A stretch of DNA of 64,000 bases from Streptosporangiaceae bacterium NEAU-GS5 (GCA_017592665.1 JAGFNW010000029.1:54210-118209), one strand, 5' to 3'; shown: positions 10,662 to 21,060, numbered from the stretch's first letter. Numbers and translations are program-made. Notes: generated from the letters alone by a model not told the origin.

Positions 10662-11101
10662 GAGCCTTCGGGCTGGATCAGGGATCGCAGGACGACCTCC
10701 AGGTCGGGCGGCTCGACCGGCTCCGGCAGGTCGTCCGGCCGGTGCCAGCCGTGCCCGGCGTACGCACCCGACTCCTGCGCGGTGAGCGCGGCCGGGAGCA
10801 CGTCGGGTGTGCCGTCGAATCGGGCCAGGTAGAAGGGCTCGGTCGTCACGTAACGCACGCCCAGCCAGCGGAAGTCACGCCGCACGGGCACCCACACGTC
10901 CAGCACGGCCTCGCCGGGGAGCCCCGTCTCCTCACGTAGTTCGCGCCGCGCCGCGTCCAGGGCGGTCTCACCGGGATCGAGGCCGCCGCCTGGGGGCTCC
11001 CAGAACGTCCGGTCGTCCACCGGGTCGTGCCATCGCAGGAGCAGCACCCGGCCCGACCCATCGAGACAGATCACCCGGGCGGCAGGACGCGCGACAGCCA
11101 T
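10658..11101 (-). CDS. NUDIX hydrolase
   Basis: A 147-residue NUDIX enzyme hydrolysing a nucleoside diphosphate linked to another moiety. The Nudix box is visible as GGGLDPGET..AARRELREETGL, with the catalytic RExxEE. The substrate cannot be assigned. ATG 11101 is only about 15 bp from the divergent purU start, so the two genes share a very compact promoter region. Its last codon overlaps the convergent XRE stop. Confidence 0.9.
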   Translation of the reverse strand: MAVARPAARVICLDGSGRVLLLRWHDPVDDRTFWEPPGGGLDPGETALDAARRELREETGLPGEAVLDVWVPVRRDFRWLGVRYVTTEPFYLARFDGTPDVLPAALTAQESGAYAGHGWHRPDDLPEPVEPPDLEVVLRSLIQPEGS

Positions 11102-11116
11102 ACGGATACGGATATC

Positions 11117-11965
11117 ATGCGGCCGATGAGCGGTGAGCATGTACTGACCCTGTCCTGCCCTGACCGGCCAGGTGTCGTGGCCGCCGTGTCGGGCCTCCTG
11201 GCCGCGCGCGGCTGCAACATCACCGAGAGCCAGCAGTTCGGCGACCCCGCGTCCCAGCGGTTCTTCATGCGGGTGCAGTTCGCCGGAGACCAGGCCCTCG
11301 ACAGCGAGTTCGCGGCGCTCGCGTCCGAGTTCGGCATGGAGTTTCAGCTGTTCGACCGGGCGGTGAAGCCGCGTGTGCTGGTGCTGGTCAGCAAGTTCGA
11401 CCACTGCCTCAACGACCTGCTCTACCGGACCAGGGCCGGGCTGCTCGACATCGAGCTGGTCGCCGTCGCGTCGAACCATCCCGACCTGCGCCCGCTCACC
11501 CAGTCGTACGGAATCGACTATCACCACCTGCCGGTGACCGCCGAGACCAGGGAGCGGCAGGAGGCCGAGGTCCTCACCCTGGTCGACCACTATCGGGCCG
11601 ACCTCGTGGTCCTGGCGCGTTACATGCAGATACTTTCAGAAGATCTCTGCGCCAAACTGCCGGGGCGGATCATCAACATCCACCACTCGTTCCTGCCGTC
11701 GTTCAAGGGCGCCAAGCCCTATCACCAGGCTCACGCGCGCGGCGTGAAGCTGATCGGCGCGACCGCGCACTACGTCACGCCCGACCTCGACGAGGGGCCG
11801 ATCATCGAGCAGGAGGTGGCGCGGGTCAACCACACCCACACCGCCGACGACCTGGTCGCCATCGGCCGCGACCTGGAGTGCCAAGCGTTGGCCCGGGCCG
11901 TACGGTGGCACAGCGAGCACCGGGTTCTGCTCGACGGCCACAAGACCGTCGTCTTCCCTCGTTAA
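11117..11965 (+). CDS. purU: Formyltetrahydrofolate deformylase
   Basis: Hydrolyses 10-formyl-THF to formate and THF, balancing one-carbon pools and supplying formate for purine synthesis. The N-terminal ACT domain (LTLSCPDRPGVVAAV) and the C-terminal formyltransferase domain (INIHHSFLPSFKGAKPYHQA; GATAHYVTPDLDEGPII) are intact. About 280 residues matches the family. ATG 11126 is an alternative start that matches the E. coli-type N-terminus. No SD is clear for either, so a leaderless or near-leaderless transcript is possible given the short gap to the NUDIX gene. Confidence 0.95.
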   Translation: MRPMSGEHVLTLSCPDRPGVVAAVSGLLAARGCNITESQQFGDPASQRFFMRVQFAGDQALDSEFAALASEFGMEFQLFDRAVKPRVLVLVSKFDHCLNDLLYRTRAGLLDIELVAVASNHPDLRPLTQSYGIDYHHLPVTAETRERQEAEVLTLVDHYRADLVVLARYMQILSEDLCAKLPGRIINIHHSFLPSFKGAKPYHQAHARGVKLIGATAHYVTPDLDEGPIIEQEVARVNHTHTADDLVAIGRDLECQALARAVRWHSEHRVLLDGHKTVVFPR

Positions 11966-11984
11966 GACCGCTTGTTAAGACTTG

Positions 11985-14078
11985 TTAAGACCGTCGACCG
12001 AGCCCGAGGTGGGCGGCGAGGAAGGCGAGCGTGTCGGCCGACAGCTCGGCCGAGCGGCTGACCGCGCGCGCCCCGTGCCCGACCTCGGCCTCGTTGCGCA
12101 GCAGGATCGGCCGGTCGCCGGCGGCCTGCGAGTGCTGCAGGGCCGCGGCCATCTTCCACGCGTGCAGCGGATGCACCCGTGTGTCCGAGGCGAACACCGT
12201 GAACAGCGTCGCCGGGTATTCGACTCCATCGCGGACGTGGTGATACGGCGAATAGGCCCACAGCCAGGCGAACTCCTCGGGCACGTCGGCCGAGCCGTAC
12301 TCGACGTTCCAGGTGGCGCCGAGACCGAACCGCTCATAGCGCACCATGTCGAGCAGCGGCGCCGAGCAGACGGCCGCCGCGAACAGCTCGGGACGCTGGG
12401 TGATGGCCGCGCCGACCAGGAGCCCGCCGTTCGATCCGCCGGATACGCCGAGCTGCTCGTGTGTGGTCACCCCGGTGGCGATCAGGTGCTCGGCCGCGGC
12501 GTGGAAGTCGTCGAAGACGTTCTGCTTGTGGGCCAGCATCCCGTCGCGGTGCCAGCGCTCGCCCTCCTCGCCGCCGCCGCGGAGATTGGCGATGGCGTAC
12601 GAGCCGCCGGCTTCGACCCAGGTCAGGATCGAGGCCGAGTAGCCGGGGGACATCGAGATGCCGAAGCCGCCATAGCCGTACAGGATGGTGGGACGCGGGC
12701 CGGCGGCGTCGGCCGGAGAGATGATCAGCATGTGGACGGGCGTGCCGTCCTTCGACCGATAGACGACCTGCTCGGTGGCGACGGGAGGGACCTCGACGGC
12801 GCCGGGGGAGCGGGCCCAGAGCGTGGTCTCGCCGGTGCGCGCGTCGTAGTGCTGGATCGTGGCCGGGGTCGTGTTGTCGGTGTATCCGAACCAGGCCTCA
12901 TAGCCGCCGTCGGGGCGTTCGCTGAGGCCGCCGACCGTGCCGAGTCCCGGCGTGGGCACATCGCCGGTCTTCACCCCGTCTGACAGACGATGTACTGATA
13001 TTTCGGCGATGGCGTAGCGCGTCCAGCTGACCAGCATGACCGGGTCGTCCAGGTCGTCGAGGATCGCGAAGTCGGACAGCACCGCCTCGGGATCCTCGGG
13101 GATCAGGTCGGTCCACGCGGGATTGTCGGGGAAGCGCATGCCGGCCTCCGGATCGGCCCGCAGCTCATCGGGCGTGGCCACGACCACCCGCCCCCGCGGC
13201 GCGTCCCGGTCGGTGAAGGCGTAAATCCGCCCGTCGCGCCCGAAGTGGACGCCGGTTTGCGCGTCGACCCCTTCCTGGACGGTCACCAGGGCCGGGGTCT
13301 CGAGCGACGAGGTCGTCAGGTCGGCCACCCAGAGGTCGTTGCGCGGCGCCGTGCCACGCGAGGCGGAGACCGTCAGCCAGTGGCCGTCCCGCGACACCGA
13401 GACGCCGTAGTAGTTGGTCTTCTCCAGGCCCTCGCCGAAGATCAGCACATCGTCGTCGGGCGACGTGCCGACCCGGTGCAGGTAGACCCGCCGGTGGAAC
13501 TGCTCCTCTCCGGCCGGCACCTCGGACGCCGGCAGCTTGCGCACGAAGTAGAACGCCTCTCCACCCGGCAGCCACGCCACGGGGGAGTAGCGGCAGCGGT
13601 CGATGGGACCCTCGATGATCTCGCCCGTCGCCACGTCGAGCACATAGAGCTGCGACTCCTCATCGCCGCCCGTGGAGATCTGGTACGCCAGCCGGATGCC
13701 CTCCTTGTCGGGCTGCCACGAGTCGAGCGTGGTCAGACCGCTGGGATCCAGCGCCATCGGGTCGATCAGCACCTGATCGTCCACGTACAGGACGGCATGC
13801 TCTTGATCGGCCGTACGCCGCGTGAAGAACTGCCGCTCGCCACGCCACGCCGGAGTGCCGACCGAGCCCGAGCGGAGCAGTTCGGCCACCCGATCGCGGA
13901 ACTCCTCCCGGCGCGGCAGCGCGGCGTGCTTGAAAAGCTCGGCCTGGGCGTCCAGCCACTCCTTGACCTCCGGCGCGTCTGGATCTTCCAGCCAGCGATA
14001 GGGGTCGGGAACCCGCGTCCCGTATAGGTCGTCAACGATCTCGTCACGGCGAGCGGGCGGATATGGCTGTGGCGTCAT
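11985..14078 (-). CDS. Prolyl oligopeptidase family serine peptidase (S9A)
   Basis: A 697-residue cytoplasmic peptidase cleaving short peptides after proline. An N-terminal beta-propeller precedes the alpha/beta-hydrolase domain with catalytic Ser in GGSNGGLL, Asp in FASDTRVHP and His in EVGHGAR. The N-terminal signature YRWLEDP and the YGYGGFG and NLRGGGE.G motifs also fit. ATG 14078 opens directly on the conserved N-terminus. No signal peptide is seen. It converges with purU, leaving a 19-bp gap that contains three copies of gttaagac. Confidence 0.94.
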   Translation of the reverse strand: MTPQPYPPARRDEIVDDLYGTRVPDPYRWLEDPDAPEVKEWLDAQAELFKHAALPRREEFRDRVAELLRSGSVGTPAWRGERQFFTRRTADQEHAVLYVDDQVLIDPMALDPSGLTTLDSWQPDKEGIRLAYQISTGGDEESQLYVLDVATGEIIEGPIDRCRYSPVAWLPGGEAFYFVRKLPASEVPAGEEQFHRRVYLHRVGTSPDDDVLIFGEGLEKTNYYGVSVSRDGHWLTVSASRGTAPRNDLWVADLTTSSLETPALVTVQEGVDAQTGVHFGRDGRIYAFTDRDAPRGRVVVATPDELRADPEAGMRFPDNPAWTDLIPEDPEAVLSDFAILDDLDDPVMLVSWTRYAIAEISVHRLSDGVKTGDVPTPGLGTVGGLSERPDGGYEAWFGYTDNTTPATIQHYDARTGETTLWARSPGAVEVPPVATEQVVYRSKDGTPVHMLIISPADAAGPRPTILYGYGGFGISMSPGYSASILTWVEAGGSYAIANLRGGGEEGERWHRDGMLAHKQNVFDDFHAAAEHLIATGVTTHEQLGVSGGSNGGLLVGAAITQRPELFAAAVCSAPLLDMVRYERFGLGATWNVEYGSADVPEEFAWLWAYSPYHHVRDGVEYPATLFTVFASDTRVHPLHAWKMAAALQHSQAAGDRPILLRNEAEVGHGARAVSRSAELSADTLAFLAAHLGLGRRS

Positions 14079-14399
14079 AGATCGCACTCTACCGACGGAG
14101 ATGCGAACCCGAGTCCGAGGAGGAAGGACATGGGCGACCATGAACGCGACCGGTGGCACGACGCGTGCGTAAAGAGGCGATCAGCGGGGCATAAAGCGCG
14201 CAGGGCGTCCGGATGTTCTGGTTATGGGGTGGCGGGAGGGACGTCCGGAAGGCCACTATTTTGTGGAAGGACGGTGCCCGGCGGAGTCCATCCGCCTGAC
14301 CGTCCGGCGGAGGTTCCCCGTGACGGATGCACCCGGGCCCCCACCAAGGGGGCCACAACAACGAGGGCGCACAGTCGTGCTTGTGATGGAGGCCGGCTG
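14079..14399. promoter_or_regulatory. Intergenic region upstream of HNH gene
   Basis: This 321-bp gap lies between divergent genes. It contains a small hairpin ggccccc-accaa-gggggcc (about 14336-14354) in the leader of the HNH gene, which could affect its transcription or translation. A reading frame from 14130 runs into the HNH gene but has no coding character before 14400. Confidence 0.45.
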
Positions 14400-14909
14400 A
14401 TGCGCCAAGTCCTGCTGCTCAACGCCACATACGAACCCTTGACAACGCTCTCCCTGCATCGGGCCGTCATCCTGGTGCTCAGGGAGAAGGCGGATGTCGT
14501 CCACCGAGATGGCCGCGGCGCCGTGCTCCGCTCGGCCAGCCGCACGGTGGATGTGCCGTCGGTGATCCGGCTTCGGCGTTACGTCCGGATCCCGTATCGA
14601 TCACGCATTCCCCTCACCAGAGCCGCGCTCATGCGCCGGGACGACTTCCGCTGCGCCTATTGCGGGCAGCGGGCCGAGACCATCGACCACGTCATCCCGC
14701 GTTCCAAGGGCGGCGCGCACTCCTGGGAGAACTGCGTCGCCTCCTGCATGACCTGCAATCACCGTAAGGCCGACAAGCTGCTGGAGGAGATCGGATGGAC
14801 GCTGCGCGTCAGCCCGGTCGTGCCACGGGGCGTCCACTGGCGGCTCATCGGCGCGCAGCTCGACGGAGACCCCCAGTGGGCGCCCTACCTCACGGAGTAC
14901 GCGGCCTGA
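14400..14909 (+). CDS. HNH endonuclease
   Basis: A 169-residue protein of the widely conserved actinobacterial HNH family. The first 70 residues (VLLLNATYEPL..VIRLRRYVRIP) form the family-specific N-terminal domain. The HNH nuclease motif follows: CAYC and CMTC zinc-binding pairs flank DHVIPRSKGG and NCVASC..NHRKAD. GGAGG sits 7 nt before ATG 14400. These single-copy chromosomal HNH proteins are presumed to be housekeeping rather than restriction enzymes, but the role is unproven. Confidence 0.9.
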   Translation: MRQVLLLNATYEPLTTLSLHRAVILVLREKADVVHRDGRGAVLRSASRTVDVPSVIRLRRYVRIPYRSRIPLTRAALMRRDDFRCAYCGQRAETIDHVIPRSKGGAHSWENCVASCMTCNHRKADKLLEEIGWTLRVSPVVPRGVHWRLIGAQLDGDPQWAPYLTEYAA

Positions 14910-14973
14910 CACGTTCTCCGGTGGGGCGGATATTGATTGGCCCGCGCGTCCACGTCGTGCCCACAATGTGGTC

Positions 14974-15804
14974 ATGACGTGGACGTTGGTCTCCTCGCAG
15001 GAGAAGTTTCCGGCGGCGGCCGAAGCGTGGCTGCTGCGCGACCCGGTGCGTAACACGGTCCCGCTGACCGTTCTTCGCGGCATCCGCACCGGCCTGTTCA
15101 TCGACGACGTCATGCTCGGCTGGCACATCCCCGACCACGTCGCCGACGGTGAAATCGACGGCGTCGCCCTGCACACCCAGCCGTTCCCGCTGCTGCTCGG
15201 TGCGGTCGACCCAGGCCTGCTGGCCCCCCTCGCCACCGAGCTGATCGCGCTCGAGCATCCGCTCGCCGGCGTCACCGGCCCCGTCGCGCAGGCCGAGGCG
15301 TTCGCCGGCGCCTGGTGGCGGCCTGAGACCGACCGCCGCTCGGAGCGGCTCTACCGGCTCGGCGTGCTCGCCGACATCGACGTGCCAGGCTCGGCCCGTA
15401 CGGCTGACGCCGACGACATCCCGCGCGTGGTCGAATGGCTGACGGCCTTCGCCAACGAGGCCGACCCCGGATGGCCGCCCCGCGACCTGACGCCCGCCGC
15501 CGCGGCCCGGATCAACCGGGGTGAGCTGGTGTGGTGGGAGGACGGCGGCGAGCCCGTCTCCTTGGCCGGCTGCTCGATGCCGATCGCCGGCATGTCGCGG
15601 ATCGGCCCCGTCTACACCCCGCCCGAGCACCGGCGCCAGGGGTACGGCTCAGCGGTCACGCATGCGTGCTCGGTGAGAGCGCGGGCCGCGGGAGCCGCCG
15701 AGGTGTTGCTCTTCACCGACCTGGCCAACCCGACGTCCAACTCGATCTACCAGACGCTCGGCTACGTGCCCATCGGCGATCATGCGTCGATCCATTTCAC
15801 GTGA
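14974..15804 (+). CDS. GNAT family N-acetyltransferase
   Basis: A 276-residue protein with a C-terminal GNAT fold. The acetyl-CoA pyrophosphate-binding loop is RRQGYGSAV and the family-typical NPTSNSIYQTLGYVPI follows. The N-terminal half is a degenerate GNAT-like domain, as in many actinobacterial two-domain members. The acceptor substrate is unknown. ATG 14974 is used; GTG 14968 is an in-frame alternative. Confidence 0.85.
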   Translation: MTWTLVSSQEKFPAAAEAWLLRDPVRNTVPLTVLRGIRTGLFIDDVMLGWHIPDHVADGEIDGVALHTQPFPLLLGAVDPGLLAPLATELIALEHPLAGVTGPVAQAEAFAGAWWRPETDRRSERLYRLGVLADIDVPGSARTADADDIPRVVEWLTAFANEADPGWPPRDLTPAAAARINRGELVWWEDGGEPVSLAGCSMPIAGMSRIGPVYTPPEHRRQGYGSAVTHACSVRARAAGAAEVLLFTDLANPTSNSIYQTLGYVPIGDHASIHFT

Positions 15805-15819
15805 GCGTATCCTTGGCAC

Positions 15820-16053
15820 ATGCCGCGATATGACTACCGGTGCCGGGCCTGCGGGTCCACCTTCGAGCTGAACCGCCCGATGGCCGAGGCCAACGCGCTC
15901 GCGGTCTGTCCCGACGGCCACGATGACACGGTGAAGCTGCTGTCCACCGTCGCCATCACCGGCGCGGCCCGCTCTACCTCCCCCAGCCCCCGCGCCGGCA
16001 GCGGTGGCAGCGCTGGCGGTGGCGGCTGCTGCGGCGGAGCCTGCTGCGGCTGA
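15820..16053 (+). CDS. FmdB-type zinc ribbon protein
   Basis: A 77-residue protein with the FmdB N-terminus MPRYDYRCRACGSTFE (CxxC knuckle), a second metal site reduced to C..GH, and an unusual Gly/Cys-rich tail ending GGCCGGACCG. The tail may bind metal. It starts 15 bp after the GNAT stop and is probably co-transcribed. The function of FmdB proteins is regulatory or unknown. Confidence 0.88.
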   Translation: MPRYDYRCRACGSTFELNRPMAEANALAVCPDGHDDTVKLLSTVAITGAARSTSPSPRAGSGGSAGGGGCCGGACCG

Positions 16054-16187
16054 CCCCTGCCCCGTATCTGACACCCCCTGCCCCACCCACGCGCCCCGCC
16101 CATGCAGGCACCTCGGCGCGTTGCCGTCGTCACCCACAGCTCCGCGCTATGGCCTTCTCCGTCTTGCGATGCATGCATGCACGTGGG

Positions 16188-16229
16188 TCGCCACTCGCGA
16201 CGGGCGGCATCTGCCAGACACTCCTCAGC
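16188..16229 (-). repeat. 42-bp 3'-UTR repeat, copy 1
   Basis: On the minus strand this begins at the stop codon of the serine-hydrolase lipoprotein gene and closely matches 17539-17580, which begins at the stop codon of the WYL gene. The shared core is GTCTGGCA followed by CGCCCGTCGCGAG and GGCGA. It can form a short GC stem-loop and is probably a repeated transcript-end element. Confidence 0.6.
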
Positions 16230-17298
16230 CTGGTCGGCCGTCGGCGGTCAGGGCTCGCATGATGATGTGGGTGAGCCGCTCGGCCGTGGCGATGCCGACG
16301 GCCATGCCGGGGTTGTGGTCGGTCAGCACGGCAATGAGCAGGTCGTGGTTGTGGCCCGTGATGCGGCCGACGGTGTTGACGATCCAGAGCCCCCCATGTG
16401 CCCGGGCCGGGAGCCATCCGTTCTTGAGCGCCACGTGATCACCGGGGCGGGCGGCGATCGAGACGCCCCATGACTGCGACTGAGTGACTGACGACATCAG
16501 CGCGGTCGCGTAGTCGCGGTTGGCGCTGTTGACCGGCCCTTTGTCAGAGGTGAGCGCGTCGAGCACGGCCAATTGCTGGGATGGCCCGCTGCGGGTCGAG
16601 CCCCAGCTGGCGGGTCCGGGCTCGACGCCGTCGATACCGAGCCTCATGAGCCGCTGAGTGAGACCCTGCTTGCCGCCGATCTCGTCGTATAGCGAGTGGG
16701 CGGCCAGGTTGTCGCTGTAGCGGATCATTCGGGCGGCCAGCGTGCGCTCCGCGCGGGTCAGCTGCCGGCGTTCGTCCTGCGCCTTGAGCAGGAGAGCCAG
16801 GAGGATGTCCATCTTGGCGACGCTGGCCAGCAGGTATGTGGGCTGTTCCCGATAGCTGAACCGGGCCCCGGTGGTCCGATCCCAGGCCGCCACCGATGCC
16901 CGCCCTTCCCGGTCGGCGAGATAGCGGTCGAGTCGCCGCTGCACCAGCGCTGCGAACCCGGGCGCGCTGGCCCCCCGGCCGCTTCCTCGATCTTCCGCCT
17001 GTTCTTTGGGCTCTTTGGGCTGCTCGAGCAGCCCGTGGCCCGGCTTCACCTGTTGCCTGATCGTCTCGGGTACGCGCGGCTCGCCCGGAGCGCGCGTGGC
17101 GAGCGTCTGCTGCGGCCCCGCCGCCGCGGGCGGCGGCTGAGCATGCGGAGCCGGCGCCGGACGGTGATATGCGGCCGGCATCGAGCATCCTGCCGCCAGT
17201 GGCATCAGAAGGAGCGACGCCGTCGCGAGGCGCCCGGCAGTCCCGCCTTGTGTGATTGTGAATGGGATGATCGCGAGCGGATCCCCCAAAGCCCTCAT
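16225..17298 (-). CDS. Lipoprotein serine hydrolase, beta-lactamase class A fold
   Basis: A 357-residue exported lipoprotein with lipobox LAAGC (C38) after a hydrophobic segment and a Pro-rich linker. The catalytic domain has the SxxK pair S159-V-A-K162, an SDN loop (195-197) and K292-N-G in place of KTG. These match the penicillin-recognising serine hydrolase fold. The usual omega-loop Glu166 motif is not evident, so beta-lactamase activity is uncertain. A cell-wall peptide hydrolase role is possible. The start is not certain, because the N-terminus before the hydrophobic stretch is longer than typical. Confidence 0.82.
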   Translation of the reverse strand: MRALGDPLAIIPFTITQGGTAGRLATASLLLMPLAAGCSMPAAYHRPAPAPHAQPPPAAAGPQQTLATRAPGEPRVPETIRQQVKPGHGLLEQPKEPKEQAEDRGSGRGASAPGFAALVQRRLDRYLADREGRASVAAWDRTTGARFSYREQPTYLLASVAKMDILLALLLKAQDERRQLTRAERTLAARMIRYSDNLAAHSLYDEIGGKQGLTQRLMRLGIDGVEPGPASWGSTRSGPSQQLAVLDALTSDKGPVNSANRDYATALMSSVTQSQSWGVSIAARPGDHVALKNGWLPARAHGGLWIVNTVGRITGHNHDLLIAVLTDHNPGMAVGIATAERLTHIIMRALTADGRPG

Positions 17299-17538
17299 GG
17301 CTGGATTGTGCAGGGCTTGCGATCATCCCGTACGTCCGACACGCCGCCCTTGGGAAGGCGTGGAGGCTGTGCTAGTCGTGTCTGACAACTTCCGCCCCTT
17401 CCAGCACGCCCCTCGCCCAGGCATGCGGCCTCGGCCGGGCCTGCGCCTCGCCGTCTGCCTTGTCGGTTGCTGGTCTTGGCGGTTGCCGGGTGAACTCAGG
17501 CTGACTTAAATCCTCGGCGGGCGTCGCACGGGCCTGGA

Positions 17539-17580
17539 TCGCCGCTCGCGACGGGCGGGTGTGTGCCAGACGCTTCTTAG
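17539..17580 (-). repeat. 42-bp 3'-UTR repeat, copy 2
   Basis: Partner of 16188-16229. It begins at the TAA of the WYL-domain gene on the minus strand. About 34 of 42 positions agree, including the stem-forming CGTCGCGAG block. Confidence 0.6.
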
Positions 17581-18254
17581 GCGGCTTTGCGGCGTTGGAA
17601 GGGCAGGAAGCGCTCGGCGAGATGCGGGCGTGACGGCACGTCGGTGGGTTCGACGGAGATGATGCGGTCGAAGCGGAAGGCGCGGATGGCCCGGCGCATC
17701 CGGCACCAGCCGACGAGATACCAGAACTCGCGGTGGACCAGGCAGGTCACGGGCTCGACATCGCGTACGGTGACGCGGCCCTCGGCGTCGTGATACTGGA
17801 TCCGGACGACCAGGCGGGCCGTGATGGCGTTGGCGACGACCCGGGCGCGCCGGGCGACGTCGGGCGGCAGGGGAGCGGTCAGCGTGGACAGGGTGGTGGC
17901 GATGACGTCATCGTCGAGGTCGAGGTGCTCGAAGGCGTGACGTAATCCCCGGCGCGCTGTGTGCGACTGCGGCCCCGCTCCGAGGTGCGCCAACGACAGC
18001 GCGAGCGCCGCGAGTTCGGCCGCCGACAGTGCCGCTGCGACGGTCGGCAGGGCCCTCGCATTTGGCCCGGGCGGCGAGCTTTGGGGGGCCGGCGGCGGGG
18101 GGGTGTCAGGATGGCCGGGCGGGGTTTCCGATCGGCCTCGCGTGTCGGCGGGGCCGGGCGGGACGGCGGGGCCGGGCGGGACGGCGGGGCCGAGGGTCTC
18201 GGTGGGGCCGAGCGTGTCGGGGTGCCGGGGAGCGTGCCTGATGACGTTGGCCAT
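17577..18254 (-). CDS. WYL-domain protein lacking a DNA-binding head
   Basis: A 225-residue protein. The C-terminal half matches the WYL ligand-sensing domain (VRIQYHDAEGR, VHREFWYLVGWCR, FRFDRIISVEPT), which normally follows a DeoR-type HTH. Here the first 65 residues are Pro/Gly-rich with short GPAVPP repeats and no HTH. It may therefore act as a ligand-binding partner or be a decapitated regulator. The start ATG 18254 is the first plausible codon. It lies 63 bp downstream of ilvD on the same strand. Confidence 0.7.
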   Translation of the reverse strand: MANVIRHAPRHPDTLGPTETLGPAVPPGPAVPPGPADTRGRSETPPGHPDTPPPPAPQSSPPGPNARALPTVAAALSAAELAALALSLAHLGAGPQSHTARRGLRHAFEHLDLDDDVIATTLSTLTAPLPPDVARRARVVANAITARLVVRIQYHDAEGRVTVRDVEPVTCLVHREFWYLVGWCRMRRAIRAFRFDRIISVEPTDVPSRPHLAERFLPFQRRKAA

Positions 18255-18317
18255 ACTCAGACAGTACCCACCGGCACTGACATTTTTCGAAACTGCGATC
18301 GGAATCTGAATCGCTTA

Positions 18318-20150
18318 CTAACGGGACAGCTGCGAAAGGTCGCGGGAAGCGCCTGTGGAGGCGGATGTGGTGAGGGCCGCGTACGCCTGGAGGGCGGCCG
18401 AGACCGCGCGCTGGCGGTCGCGCGGGCGGTAGCCGCCGAGGTCGGCCACGAGCCGGTCGCGGCGGGCGGCCAGCTCGGCCTCGGGGACCCGCAGTTCGAT
18501 CGAACGCCCGGGGATGTCGATGTCGATGACGTCGCCGTTTTCGATCAGGGCGATCGTGCCGCCCTCGGCGGCCTCGGGGGAGGCGTGCCCGATCGACAGG
18601 CCCGACGTGCCGCCCGAGAAGCGGCCGTCGGTGATCAGGGCGCACGCCTTGCCGAGGCCCTTGCCCTTGAGGAACGAGGTCGGATAGAGCATCTCCTGCA
18701 TGCCCGGCCCGCCCTTGGGCCCCTCGTAGCGGATGACCACGACATCGCCCGGCTTGACCTGGTTGGCCAGGATGCCGTCGACCGCGTCCTCCTGGGACTC
18801 GAAGACCACCGCGGGGCCGGAGAACGTCCAGATCGACTCGTCGACGCCCGCGGTCTTGACGATGGCGCCCTCGACGGCGATGTTGCCGTACAGCACGGCG
18901 AGGCCGCCGTCACGGGTGTAGGCGTGGTCGAGGTCGCGGATGCAGCCTTCGGCGCGGTCGAGGTCGAGATCGTCCCACTGGGCGTTCTGCGAGTAGGGCT
19001 TGACGGTCCGCGCGTTTCCCGGCGCGGCGTGCCAGAGCTCGGTCTCGGCGCCCGGCGAGCGGACGTCCCACTTCGCGAGCAGGTCGCCCATGGTGCCGCC
19101 GCTGATCGTCAGCGTTTCGCGGTGCAGCAGCCCGGCCCGGTCGAGCTCGCCGAGGATGGCGGGGATGCCGCCGGCCCGGTGCACGTCTTCGACGTGGTAT
19201 TTCGCGGTCGCCGGCGCCACCTTGCAGAGGCACGGCACACGCAGCGACAGCTCGTTGATCTCCTTGAGCCCGAAGTCGACCCCGGCTTCGCGGGCGGCGG
19301 CCAGGATGTGCAGGATCGTGTTGGTCGAGCCGCCCATCGCGACATCGAGGGCCATCGCGTTTTCGAAGGCCTCCTTGGTCGCGATCGCGCGCGGCAGCGC
19401 GCTCTCGTCGTCGCCGTCGTAGTAGCGCTTGGCCAGCTCGACCACCTGGCGCCCGGCCCGCTCGAACAGCTCCTTGCGCGCCACGTGCGTGGCGAGGATC
19501 GTGCCGTTGCCGGGCAGCGCGAGCCCGATGGCCTCGGCGAGGCAGTTCATCGAGTTGGCGGTGAACATGCCACTGCACGAGCCACAGGTCGGGCAGGCGT
19601 TCTCCTCCATCTCCAGCAACTCGGCGTCGGACACCGAGTCGTCGGCGGATGCGATCATCGGGTCGATCAGGTCGAGCTTGCGGCCGCCTGAGGCCTTTCC
19701 AGCCTCCATGGGGCCGCCCGACACGAACACGGTCGGAATGTTCAGCCGGAACGCCGCGAGCAGCATGCCCGGCGTGATCTTGTCGCAGTTGGAGACGCAG
19801 ATCAGCGCGTCGGCGCAGTGCGCGTTGACCATGTATTCGACCGCGTCGGCGATCAGCTCACGGGACGGCAGCGAGTAGAGCATGCCGCCGTGGCCCATGG
19901 CGATGCCGTCGTCGACGGCGATCGTGTTGAACTCGCGCGGGATGGCCCCGGCCTCCCGGATCGCGCCCGCGACGACGTCGCCGACCTCGCGAAGGTGCAC
20001 GTGGCCCGGCACGAACTGGGTGAAACTGTTGGCGACGGCGACGATCGGCTTGCCGAAGTCACTGCCGGCTACCCCGGTGGCCCGGAGCAGGGCCCGGGCA
20101 CCGGCCATGTTTCTGCCGTGGGTGACCGTACGAGACCTGAGGGCGGGCAT
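18318..20150 (-). CDS. ilvD: Dihydroxy-acid dehydratase
   Basis: Catalyses the dehydration of 2,3-dihydroxy acids in valine, leucine and isoleucine biosynthesis, using an Fe-S cluster. The 610 residues match the IlvD type. Visible hallmarks are [12 protein letters not shown] at the start, [29 protein letters not shown] with its cluster-binding cysteines, and [12 protein letters not shown] 20150 is chosen because GGGAG lies 8 nt before it and the family begins MPxxRS. No other ilv gene is nearby. Confidence 0.96.
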   Translation of the reverse strand: MPALRSRTVTHGRNMAGARALLRATGVAGSDFGKPIVAVANSFTQFVPGHVHLREVGDVVAGAIREAGAIPREFNTIAVDDGIAMGHGGMLYSLPSRELIADAVEYMVNAHCADALICVSNCDKITPGMLLAAFRLNIPTVFVSGGPMEAGKASGGRKLDLIDPMIASADDSVSDAELLEMEENACPTCGSCSGMFTANSMNCLAEAIGLALPGNGTILATHVARKELFERAGRQVVELAKRYYDGDDESALPRAIATKEAFENAMALDVAMGGSTNTILHILAAAREAGVDFGLKEINELSLRVPCLCKVAPATAKYHVEDVHRAGGIPAILGELDRAGLLHRETLTISGGTMGDLLAKWDVRSPGAETELWHAAPGNARTVKPYSQNAQWDDLDLDRAEGCIRDLDHAYTRDGGLAVLYGNIAVEGAIVKTAGVDESIWTFSGPAVVFESQEDAVDGILANQVKPGDVVVIRYEGPKGGPGMQEMLYPTSFLKGKGLGKACALITDGRFSGGTSGLSIGHASPEAAEGGTIALIENGDVIDIDIPGRSIELRVPEAELAARRDRLVADLGGYRPRDRQRAVSAALQAYAALTTSASTGASRDLSQLSR

Positions 20151-20211
20151 GGCCAGGACTCCCATCAGAAGACTGCACCGAGTCCTCCAAATGGTAGTCC
20201 CCCCGCGAGGG

Positions 20212-21060
20212 TCAGGACGTCGGATACCTCGGGGGCAGCACCCGGGCCGCGACCTTGTAGATCGCGTCGACTTCGGAGCCGGTCAGCGACTGCTCCCGCT
20301 TGGTGATCCACTTGCGGACCATCGAGCCGGAGAACACGTCGACGTCGCGGACGTTGAGGATCCGCCACGGGATGGCCGGGCCGTAGATGGCGAGCGACGG
20401 AATGACGCTGATTTCGCGGCCGAGCCCCTTGGAGATCAGGTCGCTGGCCGACTGGGCCTCCCAGCGGGCCTCGTCGAGGCGGGCCTTCTGGTTGAACGGT
20501 CCATGGAAGAGCTTGCGGTGCGACTGCACACGCACCGGCAGTCGCCGATCCCACTTCTCGGAGTCGACCGCGTAGACGCCGGTGGGGCCGATGACCAGGT
20601 GGTCGATCTGGGCCTCGCTGCCGGGAATCGCGCGGGCGTGCAGCGAGCGGTAGCCGCCGCGCTCCATCCGCTTCAGCTGGGCCTCGGTCTTACGCTCCGC
20701 GACCGACGGGCGGCGCCAGGCGGGCACCGTCGAGATGGTCTTGGCCCGATAGACCGTGTGCAGAATCGCGACGACGATCGCCAGCGTCACCCCGAACGGC
20801 AGGCTCTTCGTGAGGAACCATCCCGCGATCCCCGCCACCAACGCGAGCAGCACACGCCGCTGCAGATGCCGATATTTGTCCTGCCTCAGCAGGCTCATCA
20901 GGGACGCGCGCTCGACAGGCGCATAGGTCGACGCGGGCTCCTCGCGTAGCGCCGAGTCTCGCTCCGGCTCACGGTCGCTCACCCAGATCGGGGACGAGTC
21001 GCGGCCGTCATCGGGCCCCAAACCGGTATCCACGTTACTCACGGTAGTCGCGCTCTCCAC
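20212..21060 (-). CDS. NERD (nuclease-related) domain membrane protein
   Basis: A 282-residue protein with an acidic N-terminal tail, two adjacent hydrophobic segments (about 70-105) and a cytoplasmic NERD domain recognisable by [28 protein letters not shown] sequence. NERD domains share a restriction-endonuclease-like fold, but their activity in such proteins is unproven. GTG 21060 is used. The gene is divergent from the amidase gene and lies 61 bp upstream of ilvD. Confidence 0.82.
   Translation of the reverse strand: MESATTVSNVDTGLGPDDGRDSSPIWVSDREPERDSALREEPASTYAPVERASLMSLLRQDKYRHLQRRVLLALVAGIAGWFLTKSLPFGVTLAIVVAILHTVYRAKTISTVPAWRRPSVAERKTEAQLKRMERGGYRSLHARAIPGSEAQIDHLVIGPTGVYAVDSEKWDRRLPVRVQSHRKLFHGPFNQKARLDEARWEAQSASDLISKGLGREISVIPSLAIYGPAIPWRILNVRDVDVFSGSMVRKWITKREQSLTGSEVDAIYKVAARVLPPRYPTS

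Noticed and set aside
16225..17298. Antibiotic-resistance beta-lactamase
   Set aside because: SxxK, SDN and KNG motifs fit the fold, but no clear Glu166 motif is seen. Only serine hydrolase is claimed.
18318..20150. Attenuator or leader peptide upstream of ilvD
   Set aside because: No Leu/Val/Ile-rich short frame or T-box-like structure was visible in the 61 bp before ilvD.
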